A stretch of DNA of 64,000 nt from Agrobacterium leguminum. GTDB taxonomy: Bacteria > Pseudomonadota > Alphaproteobacteria > Rhizobiales > Rhizobiaceae. This document shows, one piece after another, positions 36,175 through 44,135 of this stretch. Numbering within the stretch: the stretch's first letter is position 1; the number at the start of each line of letters is the position of its first letter. The position numbers and the translations under genes are program-made. The DNA is taken from contig NZ_JADQWB010000009.1 in NCBI RefSeq assembly GCF_015704895.1, positions 62,001-126,000 on the forward strand, written 5' to 3'. The notes under the pieces were generated by a model. The model worked only from the letters and a program-made list of their open reading frames with translations, was not told the DNA's origin and did not search any database.

Positions 36175-37389
36175 ATGAATAATCTGAAGCGCAGAACGCT
36201 GTTCTGCCTGCTCTCCGGTGCTGCCCTGTCGGCGGTATCTTTCGGTCACGCCATTGCGCAGGACCGCGCCTCGGTGAAGATCGGTTATGCCGTTTCCAAA
36301 AGCGGCGCCAATGCCACGGGTGCTGGCATCACCACCATTCCGAACTACAAATTATGGGTGAAGGAGGTCAACGATGCCGGTGGCCTCACTTTGCCGGATG
36401 GCAAGCGCCTGCCGGTGGAAGTGGTGGAGTATGACGACCGCTCCTCGGCCGAGGATGCGGTGCGGTTCACCGAGCGTCTGGCCAGCCAGGACAAGGTCGA
36501 TTTCATTCTGCCGCCCTGGGGCACGGGCTTCAATCTGGCCGTTGCGCCGCTTTACGACCGTTTCGGTTATCCACAACTGGCTGTGACCGGCGTGACCGAC
36601 AAGGCGCCCGATTTCGCGGCGCGCTGGAAAAAGAGCTTCTGGATGCTGGGCGGTGGTCATGACTATGCCAATGCGCTTGCCGATGTTTTGAAAGCCGCGC
36701 GCGATGCCGGCCAGATCAATGACAAGGTCGCGGTGATTTCCGTTGCTGACGGTTTCGGCATCGATCTCATCAAGGCCGCGCGGCCGGCGCTGAAGGAAGC
36801 GGGTTTTACGCTTGCCTATGACAAGACGTATCCGGTCGGCACTTCGGATTTCGCAGCACTTGTGAACGAGGCGGCGTCGAGCGGTGCGGACAGCTTCATC
36901 GCCTTTTCCTATCCGCCCGACAGTTTCGCGGTGACGAAACAGGCGCAGACGGCGAAGTTCAACCCGAAGGTGCTTTATGTCGGCGTCGGCGGTGCTTTCC
37001 CGATCTTCCCGAAGGTCTCCGATGGCAAGCAGGAGGGCGTGATCAGCATCGGCGGCGTCGATGGCAGCAGCGACAAGATCGAGGACTATTTCAAGCGCCA
37101 CGAAGCCTTCATCGGCACCAAACCGGACAGCTGGGCAAGCGCCATCACCTATGCCAGCCTCGAAATGCTGGCCCAGTCCATCCAGCGCGTCGGCCTCGAC
37201 AAGGCGGCAGTGGCAAGTGAACTCTCGACGGGAAGCTTCGAGACCGTCATCGGCCCGGTCAAGCTTGAAGACAACCAGCTTCGCCAGCTCTGGTGGGCCG
37301 GGCAATGGCAGGGTGACCGTTTCGTGGCGATTGCGCCCGCAGACCGCGCAGGTGCGGCCAAGCCGGTCGTTCCGAAGCCGCAATGGTGA
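36175..37389 (+). CDS. branched-chain amino acid-type ABC transporter periplasmic binding protein
   Basis: Binding protein of 404 residues of the LivJ/Peripla_BP_6 family. A signal peptide (RRTLFCLLSGAALSAVSFGHAIA) precedes VKIGYAVSKSGANATGAGITTIPNYKLWVKEVNDAGGL, and the typical VEVVEYDDRSSAEDAVRFTERLASQDKVDFIL follows. The start follows GGGAGGAACATC. Many members of this family bind aromatic acids or other organic acids instead of amino acids; the aldehyde dehydrogenase at the end of the operon points to an aromatic compound. The ligand is inferred only. Confidence 0.92.
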   Translation: MNNLKRRTLFCLLSGAALSAVSFGHAIAQDRASVKIGYAVSKSGANATGAGITTIPNYKLWVKEVNDAGGLTLPDGKRLPVEVVEYDDRSSAEDAVRFTERLASQDKVDFILPPWGTGFNLAVAPLYDRFGYPQLAVTGVTDKAPDFAARWKKSFWMLGGGHDYANALADVLKAARDAGQINDKVAVISVADGFGIDLIKAARPALKEAGFTLAYDKTYPVGTSDFAALVNEAASSGADSFIAFSYPPDSFAVTKQAQTAKFNPKVLYVGVGGAFPIFPKVSDGKQEGVISIGGVDGSSDKIEDYFKRHEAFIGTKPDSWASAITYASLEMLAQSIQRVGLDKAAVASELSTGSFETVIGPVKLEDNQLRQLWWAGQWQGDRFVAIAPADRAGAAKPVVPKPQW

Positions 37390-37459
37390 ACCTTTGCCGG
37401 CCGGGGCCGTGAACCCCGGCCGGAAGGCTTCGGCCATCTTCCATACTGGAGACATTCCC

Positions 37460-38332
37460 TTGTTCTTATCCACCCTCATCTTCGGCTTGATGCTGGGAGG
37501 GACCTATGCGCTGATCGCGCTTGGACTTTCGCTGCAATATGGCATCGCCCGCATCATGAACCTTGCCTATGGCGAAGTGCTGATTGCGGCTGCCTTCATC
37601 ACCTTCGTGCTGTTTTCCAGCTATGGCCTGTCGCCGCTCCTGTCGCTGTTCATCATCGTGCCGCTCGGTTACGCCCTGTCTTTCGTGATCTACCGGGTCA
37701 TGATGCGGCCGCTGGTGCGCCGTTCGGGCGGCTCCGGCCGTCTGGAAGTCGATTCCATTCTGGCGACCTTCGGGCTGCTCTTCGTTATCCAGGGCATCAT
37801 GCTCGTGGTGTTCGGCGGCAACTACCATTCCTATTCCTATCTCTCCGATGGCGTCGACATCTTCGGCACGACGGTAGCGCTGAACCGGCTTTTGTCGTTC
37901 ATCCTGTCGGTCGCAATCGGCGGCGGGCTTTATCTGGCGCTCACCCACAGCCGCTGGGGGCTCAACCTGCGGGCGGTGGCGCTTGCGCCCAAATCTGCGC
38001 CGCTGGTCGGTATCGATGTGAACCGCGTTGCCTCAATCGGTTTTGCCCTTGGCGGCGCACTCGCCGTGGCGGGTGGAGTGATGATCTCGATGTACCAGAC
38101 CTTTTCCGCCTCCTATGGCGTGGTCTTCACCATGAAGGCGCTTGTCGTCGTCATCATGGGCGGTGTGGGCAATCTCCTCGGTGCGCTGGTGGCCGGCCTG
38201 CTGCTCGGCCTCGTGGAAACCTTCGTGCTTGTTTATGTCGATCCCGGCCTCACGCTTGCCGCCACCTATCTGCTTTTCCTCGTGGTGCTGCTCTGGCGTC
38301 CGGAAGGCATCTTCGCAAGGAGGGGCAAATGA
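37460..38332 (+). CDS. branched-chain amino acid-type ABC permease (LivH-like), TTG start
   Basis: Inner-membrane permease of 290 residues. LivH features: LGLSLQYGIARIMNLAYGEVLIAAAFITFVLF near the N-terminus and GVVFTMKALVVVIMGGVGNLLGALVAGLLLGLVE near the C-terminus. The only sensible start is the TTG at 37460, preceded by TGGAG; the next ATG would remove the first membrane helix. The longer open frame upstream is a shadow of the binding-protein gene. It ends in an ATGA overlap with the next permease. Confidence 0.9.
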   Translation: MFLSTLIFGLMLGGTYALIALGLSLQYGIARIMNLAYGEVLIAAAFITFVLFSSYGLSPLLSLFIIVPLGYALSFVIYRVMMRPLVRRSGGSGRLEVDSILATFGLLFVIQGIMLVVFGGNYHSYSYLSDGVDIFGTTVALNRLLSFILSVAIGGGLYLALTHSRWGLNLRAVALAPKSAPLVGIDVNRVASIGFALGGALAVAGGVMISMYQTFSASYGVVFTMKALVVVIMGGVGNLLGALVAGLLLGLVETFVLVYVDPGLTLAATYLLFLVVLLWRPEGIFARRGK

Positions 38333-39237
38333 TCCCGCTTCTCATCGGCCTTGCCGCAGCCGCGCTGCTGGCGCTTTCCCCCTTCTTCTTCGATGCCTAT
38401 GGTGTCGGCGTCATCATCGGCCTTCTCGGTTATACGACGCTCGCCTCTGCCTGGGCGATGTTCTCCGGCCCGACGCGTTATATTTCGCTCGCCACCGTCG
38501 CCTTCTTCGGTGTCGGGGCCTATACGGTTGCGGTGCTGAGCGAGGTTCTGCCATGGCCGCTCGTGCTCCTGTGCGCGGCCCTTGTCGGCGCGGCGCTGGC
38601 GCTTGTCGTCGGGCTTTCCACACTGCGCGTCGCCGGCATTTATTTCGTGATCTTTTCCTTCGGTCTTGCTGAGCTCATCCGCCAGCTCATCACCTGGTAT
38701 GAGGTGAATGTGACCGGCACGCTCGGGCGCTATATCTTCCTGCCGCTGGAGCCGCGGCATGTGCTCTGGCAATTGCTGGCGCTGGCTGTCATCACCCTTC
38801 TGCTGACAATCCTGATCGACCGCAGCAAGCTCGGACTGGCGCTGAAGGCGATCGGTGACGACGAGGTCGTGGCCGCCCATGCGGGCATTAATCTCGCCCG
38901 CACCAAGCTTACACTCTTTGTGCTGTCGGCCACGATCATCACGCTTGTCGGCGCTATTCAGGCCCCGCGCTGGGTCTATATCGAGCCGGCCATCGTCTTT
39001 AATCCGCAGGTATCGTTCCTCACCGTCATCATGGCACTGCTTGGCGGAGCCACACGCCGCTGGGGACCTATCCTCGGTGCGGTGCCGCTGTTCCTGCTGT
39101 TCGAGTGGCTGGGCGCCAACTTCCCCAACCATTTTTCCATCATTCTCGGCGCTCTCTTCATCCTCATCGTCTTCGTGCTGCCGGATGGCGTGCTGGCGGC
39201 GCTGGAGAAGTTGCGCAAAAAGGAGAAAGCCGCATGA
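38329..39237 (+). CDS. branched-chain amino acid-type ABC permease (LivM-like)
   Basis: Second permease, 302 residues, with LivM features: LLGYTTLASAWAMFSGPTRYISLATVAFFGVGAYTVAVL near residues 28-65 and GLALKAIGDDEVVAAHAGINLARTKLTLFVLSA near 170. It has the usual eight to ten hydrophobic segments and forms the membrane channel with the LivH-like protein. The 4-nt overlaps on both sides show translational coupling. Confidence 0.94.
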   Translation: MIPLLIGLAAAALLALSPFFFDAYGVGVIIGLLGYTTLASAWAMFSGPTRYISLATVAFFGVGAYTVAVLSEVLPWPLVLLCAALVGAALALVVGLSTLRVAGIYFVIFSFGLAELIRQLITWYEVNVTGTLGRYIFLPLEPRHVLWQLLALAVITLLLTILIDRSKLGLALKAIGDDEVVAAHAGINLARTKLTLFVLSATIITLVGAIQAPRWVYIEPAIVFNPQVSFLTVIMALLGGATRRWGPILGAVPLFLLFEWLGANFPNHFSIILGALFILIVFVLPDGVLAALEKLRKKEKAA

Positions 39238-39962
39238 GCGCCGTTCTCGAAATCACCGATATCCGCAAGACCTTCGGCGGGCTGAAGGCCGTGGATGGGC
39301 TTGGTCTCACCATCGAGGCCGGCGAGGTCGTCGGGCTGCTCGGGCCGAACGGTTCCGGCAAGACGACGCTGATGAACCTGATCTCCGGGGCCCTGAAGCC
39401 GACCGAAGGGTCGATACGGCTGAAAGGGCAGGAGATAGCGGGCCGGCGGCCGGATGTGATTGCACGCGCCGGCGTGGCGCGCACCTTCCAGCTCGTGCGG
39501 CTTTTGCCGTCGCTTTCCCTGCTTGAAAACGTTGCCGTATCGGCCATGTTCGGGCCACAACGCCTGTCCCGTCTCGACGCGGAGAAGGTCGCGCGCGCCT
39601 GCCTTGAAAGAATAGGCCTTGCCGGGCGGGAGACCCTACCGGCTGGCGATCTCACCTATATCGACCAGAAGCGGCTTGAACTGGCGCGTGCGCTGGCGGG
39701 CGAACCGAAGCTTCTGCTTCTCGACGAATGGCTCGCTGGCCTCAACCCCACGGAACTGCAGGAAGGAATAGCGTTGATCCGGCGGCTGGCCTCCGAGGGA
39801 ACGACGATCCTGCTGGTGGAACATATCATGGCCGCCGTGCGTGCCCTTTGCCCGCGCTCCGTGGTCATGGCGGCCGGCCGCAAGATCGCCGATGGGCCGA
39901 CGGCAACGGTGCTTGACGATCCGCAGGTCATTTCCGCCTATCTGGGAGCGGCACATGCTTGA
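39234..39962 (+). CDS. branched-chain amino acid-type ABC ATP-binding protein (LivG-like)
   Basis: ATPase of 242 residues. Walker A GPNGSGKTT near residue 38, LivG-type VARTFQLVRLLPSLSLLENVAVSAM near 82, Walker B LLLLDEWLAGLNPTE near 160 and the switch histidine in LLVEHIMAAV. Two deviations are visible: Walker B reads DEWLAGL rather than the usual DEPxAGL, and the segment before it (LPAGDLTYIDQKRLELARAL) lacks the LSGGQ signature, having LTYIDQKR instead. The LivG class is known to show LSYGxQR there, so this may be functional. Confidence 0.92.
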   Translation: MSAVLEITDIRKTFGGLKAVDGLGLTIEAGEVVGLLGPNGSGKTTLMNLISGALKPTEGSIRLKGQEIAGRRPDVIARAGVARTFQLVRLLPSLSLLENVAVSAMFGPQRLSRLDAEKVARACLERIGLAGRETLPAGDLTYIDQKRLELARALAGEPKLLLLDEWLAGLNPTELQEGIALIRRLASEGTTILLVEHIMAAVRALCPRSVVMAAGRKIADGPTATVLDDPQVISAYLGAAHA

Positions 39963-40677
39963 AATAGATGCACTGACAATCCGTTACGGCAAACATCTCG
40001 CGGTTGACGGCATATCGCTCAATGTCGCCAAGGGCGAAACGGTGGTGCTGCTCGGCGCCAACGGTGCGGGCAAGTCGTCACTGCTGAAAGCGGTCGGCGG
40101 CATGGTGGCGTCGGCCTCCGGCGACGTGCGCGTCAACGGTGCGTCTCTTGCCGCCGTCCCCGCCCATCAGATCGTGGAACGGGGCGTGGCGCTGGTGCCG
40201 GAGGGGCGCGGAATTTTCGCGGCGCTGACGGTGGAGGACAATCTCCGTCTCGGGGCCAATCCCCGCCATGCCCGTTCAGCGGAAACGGCGACTCGCGAAC
40301 ATATTTTCTCGCTGTTTCCGCGCCTTGCCGAGCGGCGGCAGCAGCTTGCCGGCACCATGTCCGGCGGCGAACAGCAGATGGTCGCCATCGGGCGGGCGCT
40401 GATGTCGGCACCGGATTATCTGCTGCTGGACGAGCCGAGCCTTGGCCTTGCGCCCATCGTTACGCAGGAACTCTTTGCCGCCTTGGCGGAGATCAAGAAG
40501 AGCGGCCTTTCCATTCTGCTCGTGGAGCAGAATGTGCGCGAAAGCCTCGCGCTTGCCGATCGCGGTTATTTGCTGGAAGCAGGACGGATCGTCGGGGCAG
40601 GCACGGCTGAGGCCCTGTCCGCCGATCCCGCCGTGCAACGGGCGTTTCTCGGCGGCACCACCGCCGCCATTGTCTGA
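39955..40677 (+). CDS. branched-chain amino acid-type ABC ATP-binding protein (LivF-like)
   Basis: Second ATPase, 240 residues, overlapping the LivG-like gene by 8 nt. Walker A GANGAGKSS near residue 36, the LivF-type ERGVALVPEGRGIFAALTVEDNLRLGA near 75, the signature MSGGEQQMVAIGRALM near 135, Walker B LLLDEPSLGLAP and the switch segment ILLVEQNVRESLALADRGYLLEAGRIV. All motifs are intact. The two ATPases drive uptake together. Confidence 0.94.
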   Translation: MLEIDALTIRYGKHLAVDGISLNVAKGETVVLLGANGAGKSSLLKAVGGMVASASGDVRVNGASLAAVPAHQIVERGVALVPEGRGIFAALTVEDNLRLGANPRHARSAETATREHIFSLFPRLAERRQQLAGTMSGGEQQMVAIGRALMSAPDYLLLDEPSLGLAPIVTQELFAALAEIKKSGLSILLVEQNVRESLALADRGYLLEAGRIVGAGTAEALSADPAVQRAFLGGTTAAIV

Positions 40678-40693
40678 ATTCAGGAGGAAGACC

Positions 40694-42145
40694 ATGCAGA
40701 CTGTCAATCTTTTCATCGGCGGCGACCATTGCCCGGCCGCGAGCGGCAAGCGTTTCGAACGCAGCAACCCCATTACCGGCGACGTGGCGACGAGTGCTGC
40801 GGCGGCAACGGTGGAGGACGCTACCCGTGCGGCCGATGCCGCGGCCGCCGCTTTCTCGGTCTGGTCGGCAACGCCGCCCGGCGAACGCCGCCGCCTGCTT
40901 CTGGCTGCCGCGCAGGCGCTTCTCGCCGCCGGGCCTGATATTACCCAGGCGATGAAGGAGGAAATTGGCGCGACCGATGCCTGGGCCGGTTTTAATGTGA
41001 AGCTCGCAAGCGACATGCTGGTCGAGGCGGCAAGCCTGACGACCCAGATCAAGGGCGAGATCATTCCTTCCAACCGTCCGGGAGCCATGGCGATGGCGCT
41101 GCGTCAGCCGGCGGGCGTTGTGCTGTCCATCGCGCCGTGGAATGCGCCGGTCATTCTCGGCGTGCGCTCCATCGCCACGCCGCTTGCCTGCGGCAATACG
41201 GTTGTGATGAAGACCTCGGAACTTTGCCCGCGCACCCATGCGCTGATCATCGAGGCAGTCGCTTCCGCCGATCTGCCCAAGGGCGTGCTCAACGCCGTCT
41301 CCAATGCGCCGGAAGATGCGGCAAAGATCGTCGATACGCTGATCGCACACCCCGCCGTCAGACGCGTGAATTTCACCGGTTCGACCCGCGTCGGCCGCGT
41401 GATTGCCGAAACGGCTGGCCGTTACCTGAAACCCGCTTTGCTGGAGCTTGGCGGCAAGGCGCCGTTCATCGTGCTTGACGATGCCGATATCGATGCGGCC
41501 GTCGCAGCCGCCGCTTTCGGCGCCTATATGAACCAGGGCCAGATCTGCATGTCGACGGAACGCATCATTGTGCTCGACAGCGTTGCCGATGCATTTGTGG
41601 AGGCCTTCGCCAAAAAAGCGTCGAGCCTCACGGCTGGCGATCCGCGTGAGGGCAAAACACCGCTCGGCTCACTGGTCAGCGCCGAAGCGACATCGCGCAT
41701 TCGGGCGCTGGTGGATGATGCCGTTTCCAAGGGCGCACGACAGGTCGCCGGTGGCGGCGGCAACGGCACGATGCTCGATGCGATTGCCGTTGATGGCGTC
41801 ACCCCCGCCATGCGGCTCTATGCGGAGGAAAGTTTCGGTCCGGTCGTTTCCATCATCAGGGCCGGCAGCATCGATGAGGCGGTGAGCATCGCCAACGAAA
41901 CCGAGTTCGGTCTTTCCGCCGCGATTTTCGGCAGGGATCAGGCACGAGCGCTTTCGATTGCCGCCCGCATTGAAAGCGGCATATGCCACATCAACGGCCC
42001 AACCGTTCACGATGAAGCTCAGATGCCCTTCGGCGGGGTCAAGGCTTCCGGTTACGGCCGCTTCGGCGGTACGGCGGGCATTGCGGAATTCACCGAGCTG
42101 CGCTGGGTCACGCTGCAGGACGGGCCGCTGCATTATCCGATCTGA
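40694..42145 (+). CDS. NAD(P)-dependent aldehyde dehydrogenase (vanillin/salicylaldehyde dehydrogenase-like)
   Basis: Soluble oxidoreductase of 483 residues converting an aldehyde to the acid. The cofactor and catalytic features are LSIAPWNAPVILGVRSIATPLACGNTVVMKTSE near 135-167, FTGSTRVGRVIAE near 225, the general base in LELGGKAPFIVLDDADID near 252 and the catalytic cysteine in MNQGQICMSTERI near 287. The C-terminal HINGPTVHDEAQMPFGGVKASGYGRFGG is typical of vanillin and salicylaldehyde dehydrogenases. It follows CAGGAGGAAG and is 16 bp after the transporter, so an imported aromatic aldehyde or its precursor is a likely substrate. Confidence 0.9.
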   Translation: MQTVNLFIGGDHCPAASGKRFERSNPITGDVATSAAAATVEDATRAADAAAAAFSVWSATPPGERRRLLLAAAQALLAAGPDITQAMKEEIGATDAWAGFNVKLASDMLVEAASLTTQIKGEIIPSNRPGAMAMALRQPAGVVLSIAPWNAPVILGVRSIATPLACGNTVVMKTSELCPRTHALIIEAVASADLPKGVLNAVSNAPEDAAKIVDTLIAHPAVRRVNFTGSTRVGRVIAETAGRYLKPALLELGGKAPFIVLDDADIDAAVAAAAFGAYMNQGQICMSTERIIVLDSVADAFVEAFAKKASSLTAGDPREGKTPLGSLVSAEATSRIRALVDDAVSKGARQVAGGGGNGTMLDAIAVDGVTPAMRLYAEESFGPVVSIIRAGSIDEAVSIANETEFGLSAAIFGRDQARALSIAARIESGICHINGPTVHDEAQMPFGGVKASGYGRFGGTAGIAEFTELRWVTLQDGPLHYPI

Positions 42146-42175
42146 ACCGGAAACGGTACAGGCTGGCGGGCGGCG

Positions 42176-43072
42176 TCATCGCCGCTCGTCGATCAGCCAG
42201 CCGGTGAGTTTTCTCACCGCGCTGTCGCTGCTTTTCGGCCGCATCAGCCAGTAGCCGCGTCCCGGCGCATCGAGGCTTGGGCCGGCCGTCACCAGCACGC
42301 CGGCTTCGAGCAGCGGATCGACCAGCCCGGCCCAGCCGAGCGCGAAACCCTGTTCGCCGATGGTTGCCTGCACCACCATGGTGTAATTGTTGAAGCTGAT
42401 GTCGCCGCCATCATGGTCGGCCGTTCTCTGCACGCCGAAATGCTTGAAATAGGAAGGCCAGTCGAACCAGTGCGCCTGCGAGGTATTTTCGAGGTGGATG
42501 AGCTTCCGTCGCGAAAAATCCGCAACGGTCGCGGGTGCCGATGTCCCGGCCAGCAGGGCAGGCGAGCAGACCGGCGTGACCTTTTCCGAAAGCAGCAATA
42601 CCGCCCCGTCACCCGCTTCCTGACGCGTGCCGAAAATGATCATCACGTCGCTATCGTGTTTGCCCTGACCGAGCGGATCCTGCGTGGCGACGATCTGGAT
42701 GTTGATGTCGGGGTTGAGCGCGCGAAAACCATGCATGCGCGGGATGAGCCACAGGGACGAGAAGGCATAGTCCGTGTGCAGACGGATGGTCTGCCGCTCC
42801 TCCGTCCGGCGCAGCTGTTGTGCGAGAAGGTCGATGGCGTCGATATTGCGCGAGACGATCTCGAACAGCCTCTGACCCTCCGTCGTCAGTTCGATGCCGC
42901 GATGTTTGCGGCGGATGAGGATTACGCCCAGCTCATCCTCCAGCCTACGAATCTGATAGCTGACGGCAGGCTGCGTCAGCCGCAGGGATGCCGCCGCCGC
43001 CGTCAGGCTGCCGCGGCGGGCAACCTCGGTGAAAATGCGCATCCATCCCAGATCGAGCGGCCGGTCTGACAT
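42176..43072 (-). CDS. LysR-family regulator, choline-sulfate utilisation type
   Basis: LysR regulator of 298 residues close to the GcvA branch. The helix-turn-helix is GSLTAAAASLRLTQPAVSYQIRRLEDELG and the opening LGWMRIFTEVARRGS is typical. The C-terminal ligand domain carries the AHWFDWPSYFKHFGV segment. It is divergent from the ChoX-type binding protein and the choline sulfatase, the arrangement of the putative choline-sulfate transcription factor family. Its effector is probably choline or choline-O-sulfate. Confidence 0.88.
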   Translation of the reverse strand: MSDRPLDLGWMRIFTEVARRGSLTAAAASLRLTQPAVSYQIRRLEDELGVILIRRKHRGIELTTEGQRLFEIVSRNIDAIDLLAQQLRRTEERQTIRLHTDYAFSSLWLIPRMHGFRALNPDINIQIVATQDPLGQGKHDSDVMIIFGTRQEAGDGAVLLLSEKVTPVCSPALLAGTSAPATVADFSRRKLIHLENTSQAHWFDWPSYFKHFGVQRTADHDGGDISFNNYTMVVQATIGEQGFALGWAGLVDPLLEAGVLVTAGPSLDAPGRGYWLMRPKSSDSAVRKLTGWLIDERR

Positions 43073-43166
43073 TAAAATTCCTTATATCAACTATCGAAAA
43101 ATACCCGCTTCACAGGCAAAAGCAACGTGGTGTTCAATAAACTGGATTGATAAAAGGGGAGCCGCA

Positions 43167-44120
43167 ATGAAAACCATTTCTCATCTGCATCGCATCGCCG
43201 CCGGTCTCTTTCTGTCCGTGGCGGCCTTCTCAACCCCGCTTCAGGCGGCCGATGACGCGGCCTGCAAGACGATCCGTCTCAGTGATCCCGGCTGGACCGA
43301 CATTACCGCCACCAATGGCGTCGCCTCCGTGCTGCTGGATGCCTTGGGTTATGAAGCCGACGTCAAGACACTGTCGGTGCCGATCGGCTATCAGGCCATG
43401 AAAAACGGCGAAATCGACGTTTTCCTCGGCAACTGGATGCCGGCCCAGAAATCCTTCGTGGACGATCTGAATGCCGCCAAGGCGGCGGAGGTGATGACGA
43501 AGAACCTCGAGGGCGCCAAGTTTACACTGGCCGTGCCAGCCTATATGGCGGAAAAGGGCGTCAAGGATTTCGCCGATCTGGCAAAGCACGCCGATGAATT
43601 CGAAAGCAAGATTTATGGCATCGAGCCGGGCGCACCGGCCAACCAGAATATCCAGAAGATCATCGACGCCAATGATTTCGGCCTGAAAGGCTGGCAACTC
43701 GTCGAATCCGGTGAGCAGGCCATGCTGGCGCAGGTGGAACGGGCGGGCAGGGACAAGAAGGCCGTGGTCTTCCTCGCCTGGGCGCCGCATCCGATGAATG
43801 AGAAGATCGATATTGCCTATCTCTCCGGCGGTGACGCCTATTTTGGCCCGAATTTCGGGGGTGCGGAAGTTTATACGCTTTCCCGTACCGGCTGGCCGCA
43901 GCAATGCCCGAATGCAGCAACGCTGTTCAAGAACCTGAAATTCGATATCAGCATGGAAAACACCCTGATGGGCTCTATTCTCGGTGGCGAGGATTCCAGG
44001 GCGGCGGCGACAGCGTGGCTGAAGGCAAATCCGAAAGCGCTGGATAGCTGGCTGCAGGGTGTTACCACGCTGGATGGCAAGCCGGGGGCGGACGCCGTCA
44101 AGGGCAAGCTTGGCCTCTAA
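43167..44120 (+). CDS. choX: choline-binding periplasmic protein (ChoX-like)
   Basis: Periplasmic binding protein of 317 residues for choline or a close quaternary amine. A signal peptide (AAGLFLSVAAFSTPLQAADD) precedes the mature chain. Aromatic residues placed as in the ChoX ligand box are visible in DPGWTDI, LGNWMP, AYMAEKG and FLAWAPHPMN, which would hold the quaternary ammonium through cation-pi contacts. The ATG at 43167 has AAAAGGGGA upstream. The usual partners choW and choV are not in the window, so it must use a permease encoded elsewhere. Confidence 0.9.
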   Translation: MKTISHLHRIAAGLFLSVAAFSTPLQAADDAACKTIRLSDPGWTDITATNGVASVLLDALGYEADVKTLSVPIGYQAMKNGEIDVFLGNWMPAQKSFVDDLNAAKAAEVMTKNLEGAKFTLAVPAYMAEKGVKDFADLAKHADEFESKIYGIEPGAPANQNIQKIIDANDFGLKGWQLVESGEQAMLAQVERAGRDKKAVVFLAWAPHPMNEKIDIAYLSGGDAYFGPNFGGAEVYTLSRTGWPQQCPNAATLFKNLKFDISMENTLMGSILGGEDSRAAATAWLKANPKALDSWLQGVTTLDGKPGADAVKGKLGL

Positions 44121-44135
44121 AATCGGAAAGTGGAA

